A stretch of 64,000 bases of DNA from Trichobilharzia regenti (taxonomy: Eukaryota; Platyhelminthes; Trematoda; Strigeidida; Schistosomatidae): positions 86,686,319 to 86,750,318 of the forward strand of contig OX235264.1 of the NCBI GenBank assembly GCA_944472135.2, given 5' to 3'. Positions within the stretch are counted from its first letter, which is position 1; each line of letters opens with the position of its first letter. A program made the translations under genes and the position numbers. Shown here piece after piece: positions 1 through 12,800 of this stretch. The notes under the pieces were generated by a model. That model had not been told where the DNA came from. It did not search any database and was given only the letters and a program-made list of their open reading frames with translations.

Positions 1-16
1 GACGTTTACGGACAGT

Positions 17-1002
17 ATGGCGGATACTAATGCAAGTCCCTATAGCTACATCTCCTATAGTATAGAGGGGTTCTTTGCCGTCAAACAGGGCATTGCTATG
101 GGATCACCAGTGCTTTCGCTAGTCGCCAATCTATATATGCATTCATTAGAAACAAATGCAGTTATGAGATGCTCTAGTCCTCTAAGAATTTGGTTAAGAT
201 ACGTGAATGATACCTTCGTCACAATCAGACGCAATCTGTTGTTGAATGGACATTTTTATTTAATAAACAGTTGTTTTCCAAAGAGGTTGAATCTGATTTG
301 GCGTTCCTGGACTTTTTAGTAAGAATTCAACCGGATCGTCAACTTAAAATAAACATTTTCAGAAAGCCGACACATTTGGACAGATACTTAGACTACTTTT
401 AAATTTAACTGTAGCCAAGAATCTGATTAACAGAGTCAAACGTCTCGTTACCTAGGAGGAAGAGATCGGCAGGGAACTAAAATTGTTTCAGCCCACTCTT
501 GAATCAAATAATTATCTCAAAGACTTTATAAAAAGATGTTTAAAATGTGAAGATAAGGATGAATCGAAATCTGTTGCTGAGAGTTGGGTTAGCACAGTCG
601 TCGTTCCTTACTGATATAAAGTGAATCCTTAACAATCATGACATAAAAGTGTTTTTTCGTGCAACTAACACCTTACGCTAATCATTCGTGAAGGTTAAGC
701 ACAAAAAAATAGAAGAAGACAAGCAACAGAACTGTGTGTACCAGATCAGTTGTGGGGTTTGTGACGCCGTGTATGTAGGAGGAACTTCCAGACAGGTAAA
801 TTTAAGAGTGAAAGAGAATAAACAATGTCTTCAGGTGGTTTCAAAGACCTCTCCAGACTTGAAGAAGCTAGAAAACAGATTAGCGATTGCACTGCGCTCG
901 ACTGAAATGAGACACAAGATCGACTTTGGGGGGTGGTTAGTTCGTATAAAGAAAGACAACAGAAGCCCTACATATATGGGTGGACCCCAAAAGTTTGAAT
1001 AG
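17..1002 (+). pseudogene. Penelope-like element, degraded RT plus GIY-YIG endonuclease
   Basis: Remnant of a Penelope-like retroelement. Frame 17-319 holds the RT palm: a GIAMGSPV block, VANLYM, and a YVNDTF box where the family normally has YVDDTF, so one catalytic Asp is replaced by Asn. Between 330 and 620, in broken frames, the text is still legible (FRKPTH, RYLDY, NRVKRLV, LKDFIKRC), which is the usual RT-thumb and linker region. Frame 688-1002 starts a GIY-YIG nuclease domain (VYQISC, GVCDAVYVGGTSRQ, KEN where KEH is usual). Several stops and frameshifts make it non-functional. The 5' part lies outside the window. Confidence 0.8.
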
Positions 1003-1375
1003 GCGTGAAAGTGTGGTGTTAGGTGATGCATGGCAAGTCCCGATTAATAAATAAATATGGATATGTGTCACTAATCAGTCATACTTGATCTAAATTCCTA
1101 CTTGTCTGTATATTCTTATGGAGAGGCTAACAAATGTGGCGCAATACACACACTATTTTATAACGCATATACACATGTTTTACATATTCAGTTATCTACG
1201 ACCATGAACTTTAGTCGAACGTAATCACTAAAAATCTGATGAAAAAGTACAGTGTTTAGCAAAAGTAGAATAGTATTTGTAAGTCTGAGGTCAAATTTTG
1301 ATCACAACTCATGCAATTTTAATTATTGTTTTTTTTCCACTTGATTCATGATTGCACAGTTTTTAAAAACAAGAG

Positions 1376-1500
1376 ATATCCTTCTTGTATATAAACCTCT
1401 GTTATTTTAACTTCCCCGAAGAAGTTCGGGCCAGTTTACCGAATGAAACGTCAGAACTTGTTTCAATTTTGCTGAGTTTTTACAAATATGAGTACTGCAT
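1376..1500 (+). repeat. 3' tail of the Penelope-like element with hammerhead-like motif
   Basis: Downstream of the GIY-YIG frame and in the same orientation lies a block with CCGAAGAAG, a 5-bp stem TTCGG/CCGAA, then TGAAACGTC. This layout (CUGANGA-like box, helix II, GAAA, then a GUC cleavage triplet) is that of the minimal hammerhead motifs described in Penelope-like terminal repeats. The U of the first box reads C here, so activity is doubtful. Confidence 0.35.
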
Positions 1501-1514
1501 ATGTCTACTTCTCA

Positions 1515-1820
1515 CACGTCGTCCAATTATTTTGGAACTATAGTGTTTGTTCTGCGTAAACTAAAGGCGAATCAAATTGATCATCCCAAATACGAAGAAT
1601 ATTTTGGGACCAAATTCATAGTACGAGGATGCTTGCTTAACTAGCTAAGGATCATGCACAAACTACCGAACACAATACGACGACATGCCAAATGGCATGG
1701 ATGCTTGGCCGCAAGCCTTCAGCCAAACAAGTCGACTTAAACAGTAAAAGTCATAATCCATCCAATGTTGAGTGGTAAATGCTGTATGCAAATAATTTTG
1801 AGGAATTATCTACCGCTACA
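1515..1820 (-). repeat. Solo LTR related to the gypsy element at 54-58.7 kb
   Basis: This block aligns along much of its length with 58440-58723: shared runs include TATTTTGGGACCAAA, AACTAGCTA, AACAAGTCGACTTAAACAG and the terminal TACCGCTACA. On the minus strand it starts TGTAGCGG, as the 5' LTR of the larger element does. No gag or pol flanks it, so it reads as a solo LTR. It is clearly diverged; its lower-coordinate boundary is uncertain by about 20 bases. Confidence 0.6.
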
Positions 1821-2324
1821 GAACTTAAGAATTCAGATAAATGGGGTCAATGCAAACAGCGGTAAAGTATTAGGAAAGTAGATTTTAAAAATAAGGTATG
1901 CTGAAGTGTTAATTAAGTCTAGAAAAGTATAACAGTCTTCGTTTTTCATCATCAGTGCATTTACTTATCTGATCAATTATACAGTGATAGGTGATTAATA
2001 ACCCTTTTAACATGCGAATAATTTGAATGTGCTGTTAGATTAGTCAGGGATGCGCGTGACAATTATGCGTTAAACGTTGATTCTGGCTTCTCTTGAATTA
2101 CATTCTTAATAATTTTGGAGTACATTTTAAAATGATCCACTCATTCGTGCTGATTAAAATTTCCCCAAAAGAATGGTTACTGAACAAAGAATGTTCGTTT
2201 CGATAACTTCATCATTAGGTTCTGCAGTTATATATACATAATAGTGAATTAATTAGTGTTATTAACAAGATTAATGCTTAAATAACCTCGAATCAATAAT
2301 AATATCAATGGATTACGGTTCGAT
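1821..2324. other. AT-rich spacer, nothing recognised
   Basis: No frame with protein character, RNA gene or repeat shared with the rest of the window was seen here. Confidence 0.4.
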
Positions 2325-2560
2325 GTGCGTCGGTGGCACAGCGGTTAGGACACTCGCCGACTATGAACATGGATCGAGGTTCGATCCCCGGCCACTGACG
2401 CACTCCTTTACCTCGCTAAGCCAGAAATAATGCTGGTAAAAGAGGAGAGGTTGGGCATGAGGCTAGCAAACCCATCCTGTAAAAATAAACACTGCTACAG
2501 AAACTTCAAGCCACTAGCTTGAAGCCCTATATTCTACTGGGAACGTGAAGGAATACAATC
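2325..2560 (+). mobile_element. tRNA-headed SINE, full length
   Basis: The head (2325-2401) folds like a tRNA: acceptor-like GCGTCGG, an A box TGGCACAGCGG and a B box GGTTCGATCC, so it should carry an internal Pol III promoter. The body (2405-2500) matches the 5' leader of the RTE element at 46.4 kb. The end (2515-2558) matches the RTE 3' terminus (GAAGCCCTAT, ACTGGGAAC). This is one of the best-preserved copies in the window. Confidence 0.8.
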
Positions 2561-2639
2561 AATCATTACAGTTCGATAGCATCACCACAACAAAACACTG
2601 AATATCAGAAAAATTAGGAAAGATGTTAATACAAATTCA

Positions 2640-2985
2640 TGAAGTTATAGTCTCCGCTGAGGGCCGGCCAGGGCAGTAGTAGTGGCTGGACTTGCTTCTT
2701 CTGCACACAGAGCACCGGTTGTTCAAGGCGAATTGCGATAGCCTCAGCTGTTTGGAGTATGTGGTACCTGGATGTTTTCGGGAATTTATTTGGGACTCGG
2801 TAGATGATATGGAAGGATTCTTCAACACTGGCTTTGTGGCCAGTTTGGACCAGGTGATCGAATATTGAACTGTTGGTGGTTTGTACTGCACCTTTACTTA
2901 GCCACACTGGTAGATGTTCCTGAGCACGGATAATCAAGTTCCTAGAGCAACGGTTAATATAACTCGCTCCATAAGGGCTTATGTC
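2640..2985 (-). pseudogene. Penelope-like GIY-YIG C-terminus, fragment
   Basis: Minus-strand translation gives YGASYINRCS (the GIY-YIG core), RAQEHLPVWL, SSIFDHLVQTGHK and a terminal VQPLLLPWPA, the typical C-terminal block of Penelope-like endonuclease domains. Only the last third of the ORF is present; the RT is absent. The 3' limit near 2640 is followed by unrelated sequence. Confidence 0.75.
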
Positions 2986-3379
2986 GCTTAGTGGTAAGAG
3001 TTCAAAGAGAAACCGTACTCATGTACTCTGCTGAGCGATAGTGCCTGTTTTACTTTGTCTCTGTTTGTATCGAAATTTCTCGTTTGTTCTGATTAAATGT
3101 TCGTAAAATGAAATACAGTAAGCACTTGGTCGTATGATTTTATAATAAGAGACGATTGCAATTTAGATTTTTCGCTCTGATGGTATCACTTATTAAGCTC
3201 TATTAAGAAAAGTGATGCATTTTAGGATGATTTCCGGTCAAAGGTCAAGATATACTAGATAACAAATGAGCAGTTGCGTAACACTTGTCTTCGATAACAT
3301 AACAATGGAAAAAAAACAAGATAAATTATAATAGAAGTTCTAATTATTCACTGAGACTGTGTATGCCATTATACAGTTG

Positions 3380-4140
3380 ATTCACACATTCATAGAATCT
3401 GTAAAAGATAGCATTAGTAGACAGAAGACCAGTAGTGCAGCGAAGAGTCTCTTTTCGGAGGCGAATTCATTTTCATAGCTGTACAATCGCAAATATATAT
3501 GGTTGTTTTGTATGTGTGTGTACATTAAATTTTCCGGACGAAAATACAATTGGTAAGTTCGGATGAATTGTATGTTGATATAAGAGGGTTGTAGCAAACG
3601 ATTGTTAAAGAGTTACGTAATAACATGAATAGTATGATGAAAGAGTTGTGCTCAAGGTGTACATGGAAACAAAATAACATACGAAATTACGCAAGAGTTT
3701 TAAGTAGTTAGAAAAAACGAGCAAACAAGCAAAAGTTAAGTCAGATCAACAGAGTTGTTACCATGGTAGTAGAAGTGGCTGAATAATTTTGTTTTGTATG
3801 CATAGTTCTGGTTCTTCCAACTGAATGGCTAGGGCTTTTGCAATGCAAAGAAGACGGAAACGTATTATCTTTGACAGGTTGTTCTTCACTTTATAGATTA
3901 CTTTGAAGGAGGCATTTGTTGAGATGGAATGACCGATGGTGACGAGATGTTCGGTTATTGCAATCCTTATACGGCCACTGCTTCCTTTCTGCAGACACGC
4001 TGGATAGTGTTCTTTGACTTTTTTTGACAGGATGCGCGTCAAACGACCGATGTACCTGGCCCCACAGCAACAGGTTAACTGATATGTACACATAGAAGTG
4101 GTTAGGTGCAGGATCTTTTCCTCTGGGCTTCTGTTTCAAA
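3380..4140 (-). pseudogene. Second Penelope-like GIY-YIG fragment with 3' tail
   Basis: Frame 3758-4093 reads CTYQLTCCCGARYIGR, KVKEHYP, ITEHLVTIGH and ends IIQPLLLPW with a stop. This is again the GIY-YIG domain and C-terminus of a Penelope-like element, from a different subfamily than 2640-2985. Its 3' tail (about 3400-3757) is similar to 36295-36770, which marks a dispersed Penelope 3' end. The upstream RT is missing. Confidence 0.75.
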
Positions 4141-5162
4141 AAGGGTCTTTTGTCTTTTAATGTTCGAATGGGGATTTTTCATGAATTAGAAAGATAGCAT
4201 TAGCATCAAAGGTGGCGCACTAGCTTAAAAAATACCGTAGAGACAACTTTCACTGGGACGTAGGTACTTTTGTCTAAAGGAACCAAATTAGTTTCGAGCT
4301 TGCTTCTTGGATTCCGCTGTTGACCATCACCAAATGATCAAAAATATTATTCGCTCAGTCTATAATTTCACGACATAAAATGTCTTGAGAATAGAGGGAA
4401 AGTACAATATCCGAGTGTGATCGAGCTTTGCACATTGCATTATGAAACGAAGTCCTATCTTAGACCCGATATCCTTGAGGGATTTTGAATATGGAGTGTT
4501 TACAACTAATGATGAAAGAGAGATATTCAGTGCTCTTCGATTTCCTATAGTTTCTACTTATCTGATGTGATGATAAACGGCGCAGTTATTCAGAAAAAGC
4601 AGACAATTACGCACAAACATTTTTTCTAATTGGGACAATTAACAGTAGCGTTAACAAATATTTTGAGATGAATAAATTTACACCCGATATTAAGAACAGA
4701 ATGGTATATTTAAAAGATAAAAAAGGGGGTATATTAAGAAGACACAAGAAAAGGAGAAATTTCACCTAACGAAACATAATTGTAGTGATGCGCGTTAGGG
4801 TAATATTACCTTTAAGTAAAATCAAAGGAATATTTATATGATCGTTTTCATCAAGAAAAGTTTCAGTACGGAACTGTACAGCACATACTACTAAAATAAT
4901 GTGTTCATATACTCTTCTTCTAAGTCGAAACAGGAGAGACACTCACTCTCACTCGACGAAAATGGAAAAAAAAGCCCCGTGCGAATGAGGGGTAATCGGA
5001 AAATCGAGTCTAAGATACAAAAAAGAAAAAAGAATTCTGAAGATCATTCATTCATGCAACATACGCATCCTTAGGGAGAAAAAAAAACAACAATGTACAG
5101 TGAAATGGAAATAAAGCTATTTGATTGTACCATAATAGAGAGAGAGAGAGAAGATAGAAGAC
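4141..5162 (-). other. 3' flank and probable 3' UTR of the Homer gene
   Basis: The minus-strand sequence after the stop codon at 5163 is AT-rich. It contains a GA/CT microsatellite (about 5138-5151) and no further coding frame. No AATAAA was found on the minus strand within 600 bases of the stop; variant signals may be used, so the transcript end is not placed. Confidence 0.35.
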
Positions 5163-5489
5163 TCAGTCTATAGACGGTGAAGACAAAAGTGATCCAAGGC
5201 GATTATGAATTTCTAAGGCATCTTTTAATACAATTCCAAGACGTGTATGCAGTGATCGGATGGTATCTTGTGATGCACGATCTGTCCAAGCGGATCGATT
5301 CTGATTTCCGTGTACTAATGAGGGATGAATAGTTCCAACTGGTTTGGGCTTATTATTGATACTTAGCTCGTTGACCCACTCACCGTTACTGCTAAGTAAA
5401 CTGGTACAACCACCATTGGATCCGTCTAACTCAAGACGAGAAACACCACATCGTAGATCCGGGACATCAGAATCCATGGATATTCCTGA
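5163..5489 (-). CDS. HOMER: Homer terminal exon
   Basis: The acceptor ACCCCAACAG precedes a 108-codon open frame ending in TGA at 5163-5165. It is in phase 0 with the donor of the 7952-8395 exon. The encoded tail is mostly polar and includes one amphipathic segment near the end ([18 protein letters not shown] then HNRLGSLL) that could be the closing coiled coil. No other function is suggested by its sequence. Confidence 0.8.
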   Translation of the reverse strand, partial: SGISMDSDVPDLRCGVSRLELDGSNGGCTSLLSSNGEWVNELSINNKPKPVGTIHPSLVHGNQNRSAWTDRASQDTIRSLHTRLGIVLKDALEIHNRLGSLLSSPSID

Positions 5490-8400
5490 CTGTTGGGGTT
5501 GACATAAAATCAGAAGAGAAAAAACGTCGTTCAGAATATAACCTTAGATTCACTGACAAATGAATATTTTAGTAAATAAGGTTAAAGGGTTATATAAAAC
5601 AGCACTATATTTGATGTCAGTAACTTGAAGACAGGAGCTTTTAAACCCAATTTGGAAATGTTTCAGCATTTATTGAGAGTTTTTTTCCTTCAAGTTCCCA
5701 GTGAAACATAGAGCCTCAAGCTAGTGGCTTGAAGTTTCTGTAGAAGTGTTTAATTTTACGGGATGAGGTTGCTAGCCTCATGCCCAACCTTTCCTCCTTA
5801 CCAGCATTATTTCTGGCTTAGCGCGTCGGCCGCGGTTCGAACCCCGGGCCATGTTCATGGTCGGCGAGCGTCCTAACCGCTTTGCCACCGACGCGCACAT
5901 TTATTGAGAGTAGGTTTTGTAAAAGTGACATCCTAATTTATGGTGTTCAGTCATTTTTGACTATTTGGTATCTAGGTAACCGATTTTATTATCTGATAGA
6001 ATGACTAGTGTAGTATTGTTTTCTTGTGTGCAGAAATCTTTACACGTTCGTATTTCATTTCAAAGTCCAATCTCAAAATCCCTGAAACTACTAGTAAATC
6101 TTTCGCTGATGGATAGATAGCACTAGAAGTTAAAATTTGTTTCATGAGCTATTTTTACACTTGCCTTCAAACATTTACTTTGGGAAAATACAGTGCAGTA
6201 CACACACTAACCAATCTATATGAGGTGAGTTGTGTGTGTGTGTGAACTGCGTACGGACCAGTTTAGCAGTGTAGATCGATAGGCGCCTAATCGCATCTAT
6301 GCTTGAAGTGAACAAGCTCATTTTCTTAAAAAAAAACCGAAGTTGAACTGTAACAACATTTGTCAAGTAAACTTAACTCTCATAATTTCCTTAGATAAGA
6401 AAATTAGAAACAATTATTTGCCATTATGCCCTATGACTGTCAAGTATTTTGAATAACGCAACAAACACTATATAACAAAATCTATTGACATTAGTTTGGT
6501 TCGTGGGTCAATTGCATGCATAGATGACTTTAATAAATTACTAAGTTTTAATAAAAATCATGTATGAACTACTGTACGCACGATTTGTTCTTATGGATAT
6601 AGAAGCTAAATGTATGATTCTATTTTAATCTGGTATGATGTAATCATCTAATATTGGTTGATTGGTTGAGAGAGAGAGAGAGAGAGGAATCATAAATCTA
6701 ATCAATTTACTCAATTATGGATAAGATTTTATGTTGATAAATCACACAATGTTGACATTTTGAGCACAAATTATTGCTCATAATCATATCAAGGCACTAC
6801 TCACCCAACTGTCTTGCTTCATTTTTATATACACGAGTAAAATTGATTAGACATTTGAATAAAATCAATTTAAGATAAAGTACATTCGGAAATAATATTA
6901 GTGTTATCAATAAAATACAATAAGATGGGAAATAAGATGAATGTTTTTATAGTCAAAATAAGTAACTTGTTATAATGTCATAATGTGAATTGAATACAGT
7001 TTAACATTATTTTTTGTCCTCTGATTTGACTAGTGGTAATAATATCTTCCATATCTCTGGTATTTGCGTTGAGTCGTTTCTGTTGCATATGTTGGATGTA
7101 GACTTGATTTTATTCAAGTGTCTAATCAACTTTACTCGTGTATATAAATAAAGCAAAAAAGTTGAGTGAGTGATTATGAGCAATAATTTGTGCTCGAAAC
7201 GACATCAGCTAATATTGTAACAATAAAAGGCAAGACACGGAAGCCAACGTATGTTTTTCATTGATCAAACCATTGTTTATATAACTAAAGTTTATATTCG
7301 TTAACTGAGCATGTGATTTTAGTCTACAACAAACAACATGAAATAGAATGTTCAAATATACATAGTATTCTGTTGCCAATGTAGTACTGAACTGTGGGAA
7401 AGGAATTTTGTCTCTAACATCAAATAGAATGTTCAAATAGATATATCGTATTCTGTTGTTAATGCCTAATTGAACTGTGGGAACATGTGAGAATAACATT
7501 CCGTTGGCACACATTGTCTGTATCACACCACCACAATGTTACTGTACAACACTGTGTGATTTATCAAAATAAAATCTTATCCATAATGGAGTTATACTCC
7601 ACCACAGTGCCCAAATTTTATCAATAATCAATTCACTGCAAAGTCATGATTATAACATTGGAGAAGCCCATATTTCCGTATATAGATGACTAATTATCAT
7701 CATTACATCGTTTTGAAGTCAGAAATCCAACTTCTAAGCCACTTAGATCATGACCGATGTAGGCTATGTAGAGATGTTTACTCGAAGGTAACGAATACAA
7801 ATTTTAAATTACGACCGTTAACGAAATCACCATAGTTACATAGTTTTGTCACAATATATCTATTAGTAATAATCAGTCCGAAAAGTTAGACAGGCAGGTG
7901 AAGAACGAGTGTTACAAATCCAGTGACATTACTGTATATCTACTCACTTACCTCCATATTGGGATAATTCGTAGGATAAGCTGATCCACCGTTCATGGAA
8001 CCAGCCATCGTAGGCATTGCATAACGCTTAAGATGACTAATTTCTGCTTCCAATCGTTTTACATGTGCTTGAGCTAATTTAAGCTGATTTTGTACAGACT
8101 GATGATTAGAATAGATGTCACCTTGTGCGGGGAGAATTGTTGTATTGGCTGTGATTGGTGGTGTTGTTGGTGTGGTTGTAACTAAAGTACCTGGTGCAGC
8201 TGACAGTGAATTAGAATTCAGGTGTTGTTGTGGACAGGGTAAATTTTGTAGAGCGTTATGAGCAATATTGTTTAAACATGTAGACGTTAACGTTGCTGTC
8301 GATTGATTGACTACAGTACCACCAGGAGACGAATGGATTTGACCATTTTGTATAGGAACTGGTAAACCGTCTGATGATAAGTTGAGTGAGTCTGACTATT

Positions 8401-9757
8401 GTAGCAAAGAGAAAGGTAATATGCGACACTGGTGAAGTTACCGAAGTACATGGTGAACACAATTATACCTAGTAAGTCGATTTTTACATGCCAACATAGA
8501 ATAAAGTTACGGTAAGAGACATGCAATTGGTAGACTGTTTGACTTTAAATAATTCATTTATCGCTCACGCATAAAACATTTATCTTAAAGTCAATAATAT
8601 CCTTTCCATTAACACGATTTATTTTAATATACAACAGTTATATACGAGTGGCGAAGCACTGCTCTTTTACAAAAGAATCAAGATATGAAGTCAAACGTTG
8701 TGAGTATCTGCGCGTCAGTGAAAAGCATAATTTGGAGGCTGATGTTGTGAATGGCAGTCAACCATCGTATCCTCTGTCGATACGCACTGTAATAAAAGAC
8801 GAAGTCTAAATGAAGTAACCTTGGAGATTGATATTATGTAGTTGCTAGAATGTTCATGAAATATGTAAACTTTGAGAGATTATCTTCATGATAGTAATAA
8901 TTCAATTTGCATGTTATTATCTCCGCTTACTCATGTTTCACATAACACTTAGTGTGAACTGTTGATTGTAAAACAAACCCGTTTACACTCTTCCTTTGTG
9001 CGTCGGTGACGCAGCAGTAGAATGCCAGCCAGCCAGGCATGTGGTCCGGATTTCGATCGCCAAGCGGCGCATTCCTTCACCTCGCTATGCGAGTAGTAGG
9101 ACTGACAAAGAGGGAAGGTTAGGCATGAAGCTAGCAACCATATCCCGTAAAAATAAACACCACTGCTGCTGAAAATTCAAGCCTCTAGCTTGAAGCCCTG
9201 TGTTCCACTGGGAACTTAAAGGAATAAGAAAAATAATAATAACACTTTTCCATTGAGGTTCACTGAATCCTGTTTTATTAACAACTGAGCAAGTTGCAAA
9301 TATCTATTTTGGGTTTGAGTATGTTTTACCTATTCAAGCTATTTACCAAATTCATAGAATTCAAACAAACCTGCCCCATTTAGGGGAAAGTTATTCGACC
9401 CAATAGTGATAAAGGAAGGAAACTACATGCATTTAAATTATCTAGATTTGCTCGTCAAGATGGTTGATTAAGAAGAAATATAACCAAGAAGTTATAATAT
9501 GGATAAGATGAACTAATACCCAACAAATTAACGTAGAACTCGGCGTAGAAGTAAACCATTTCGAGTTGCCAAACTTCAAATTACACCGCACTAAGGAAAA
9601 GATGCAATGGCATTACACTGGAAAAACTTATGGGAAGAGAAGAATAACTGAATACAATTTGATATAAATGTGGATGACAGGGAACAGATACACCGGTGCG
9701 ATTTATCCAATAGTCTCAAGTTATCCTGTGTTGAAGACTTCGGCCTGCCAAACGGAA

Positions 9758-9811
<54 letters not shown>

Positions 9812-12800
9812 TTACAACAATATTTAGACGTATCACATATTCGTTCCACATTTTGTTATACCCACCTCTAATTCTCCTAGACCAATGATATTCCAGTCCG
9901 TTTTGCTCTTTGAGGAGGGAAGTAGTTTAGTGTGCATCACAAATGCTCTAAGCACCTTATCTGATTAGGCTTTACAACCTTATTGATCTATCTACATACG
10001 TTTTCTCATCCTAATATTGTTTATTACGTTGATTCACTTAACAAAACGAAGAGGACAGCTACGGCTGAAAATCTGTACTTTTTTCATACATTCCACTTTC
10101 ATAGGTCGATTTCAAACATGAAAAATTGTTGGGTAGTATACACACCCTTTGATGGATAACCTGACCACTTGCCAGCCCAGAGATAACACAAGCTAGTAAA
10201 ATATGTCGAGCTGTTATCAACAACTAGTCGACTAGGGCTGACCAACACATTAAAATGCTTCCCAACTGTTTTGTTAAACTAGGAATTGACGTAAACCAGT
10301 TATGTGGCATCGTATTCACTTAACACGAGATGAACCACAAGCCTAACATTCAGGTTCTTGCTTGAGGAGTTAAGAAGACTGCAATTTTTAGCTTCTTAAA
10401 CCGAGAAAACCACCTTTTCAATTTTTATACACCAGTAGGTTTTAAAAGTGTATTCCATCTGAGAGTCATTATTCTATTATTAGAAATATGGCTTATTCTT
10501 AAACGACACATTTTCCATCAGTGAAGTTAGCTGAAGGAATATAGATGTTAAAATAATGAGCATTCCCATAGTTAAATTTAGAACAACACATTTAAGCAAA
10601 CAAAATCCAATTGATATCAGTAACTGAACACAGATTTACTTTGACTACTGACTATTTAAAAGTAGTTAAAAAGTTTTAACAGATATTCTAGATGGTGAAT
10701 GCATTGAAATCACACACAAAACGAACAATCACCAAAACAAAAAGTTCAGTGACTACAGTTATTTATAAGTCTTTTCCCAGAAATGTTGTTGCATTCACCA
10801 TATTTCACTGAGAGGCATACAGTTTGAAAATGTTTAAGAGATATTTGCGTTAGGAAATGAAGTTTTTTTCGAACGATAAATGTTGTCTGCCTAAATGTCA
10901 TTGCAGAAGGAAATATACATAAATATCACCTGCCATATATTAAAAAAGAAAAATAAGAATGAGACACCAATGATAATGTTAAACTGAAGAATGATATTTT
11001 CAACCTTCTAGGGTAATGTGTTTAACAAGTTCTTTCTAGGAGTAATCTCTTCTAGTCTCTTTTTTTCAGAATTCAAATCTTAGAAGAAAGATATGCACTA
11101 CTGTGAAAACCGGTAAAAATACTGATTAAGAAAGAAAGAAGGTAAATCTCAAGACTACAGCAGTTGACCACTTGAGAAATTCCGTAAAATTGCACACTAT
11201 ACTAATGAAATATGACACTACGCTTTCACAAAGTTAACTGCAAAATATAAGAGAACAGAACTAGGGCACTGTGGTAGAGTATATTTCAACCATGGAGTAA
11301 ATCTATTTGATATAATCAATCAGTGATATACAGTATTATTTATCGATGACATTTCGAGCACAATTTATTGCTCAAAATAATATCAGACATAAAATAAAGC
11401 CTCCTATCTGAACGTAGGAGAGAAATGCAACAGTTTAAGTTAATACAGCATGGCAATACACTGGTGCAGAAAAGTAATGCAATTAAAAATAGTAAAAGGG
11501 AAAATGATGGGTCACAAGGTGATAAGATTTCAAAGATATTAGAGATTGAATGGTCAGTGTTAATGTTGGTGAATATTGAATGAGCAACATATAATTTGTT
11601 TATTCGAACTGTTCTCCATTTGGCGGGAAAACACAGTGGCAGCCTTTGCTTCATCTTACGCTGATCGGTAGACGACTGGTGAAAAGCGACACGAGGTATC
11701 ATTGTGCTTTATATTAACATTCATTTATAGACTTTATGCCCTGTTACCCTGTTCTGCTTTATTGTTGGTGAGAAAATAAACGATCCTCGTATTTCCTATC
11801 CGTTTTCCGATATCCTTGCGTTTCCTACTGCACATAGTATTTTTGAGGCATGGATTAGTCTTCTGGAATCAGCGCCATGTTCAAGATATTTTGCAATCTG
11901 GACATTGACAATCAATCTTAAACTTATTTTATAAGAAGCAATATAAATACCCAGCCACTGAAATTTCGAATTATGATGTCCCTGATGTTTACCAAAGAGT
12001 CAGTGTCTCATTCAAGTCATATTGATATTTGGATTACTGAGTCTTCTCGTAAGAGGATATGCTAAACTAATATCTGGTAGCATTTAAACTTACTGAAGTG
12101 ATTCTAATTAGATACATTTCTATTTAAGTCTTAGGGTATATTTTCACATTTATAAGAATTTCCGTTGTAATTGGATGTTTTACTCGGTAATTATTTTACG
12201 TTTAAATTTTTCAGTTACATACTTTTGCTGTTGTTTTTTTTACCAATCTTGTGCGTCAAATTCTTAAAAATACAGGGAGAAAGAAAGAAAGAAGAAAGAC
12301 TGACACTTTGACCCTGATAATAAAAATGAAACACCAATAGATAGACTTTGACCTTAGTTGGTCCCCAAGGTGAAAAAAAAGCCGAAAAGTATAACCAACC
12401 GGTTAAATCAGCCTTATTATACAACAAGAAATCATTAGTGAACTCGACTAACTAACTAATTTGAAATACTTAACAACAACAACCATTATAGATAAATTCT
12501 AACAAGCAGTCAATATAATGACATTTTAAACAGACGATCAATCGCTCACTAACTTGGTTAGAAAAAGTGAACATTTATAGCTTAACCTATGAAACTGATA
12601 TCTATAGGTTTTACTTGAAAGCTGTAACGTGTAGATTCAATGAGTACTACAGGGATACCATAAGTATTACAGTTAATCGCGAAGTGAGTTGAAGCTGATA
12701 AATAGATAGATGAATGTTAGCATGATCATCAGACGAGGAGGTGACTTGTTGAAAAACACCACCACATTGCTTTCATATACGATTAAATGTCTTTATTTGT

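Noticed and set aside
2325..2401. Possible tRNA gene
   Set aside because: A and B boxes are good, but the anticodon stem-loop does not form a proper 7-base loop, and the same block heads many SINE copies with identical downstream sequence.
9668..9888. Two overlapping plus-strand frames of about 70 codons
   Set aside because: They consist largely of Tyr-Ile repeats translated from the (AT)n run.
11340..11702. 120-codon minus-strand frame
   Set aside because: Overlaps a foldback-repeat copy, Cys/Leu/Ser-rich and without recognisable domains; no splice signals in favour.
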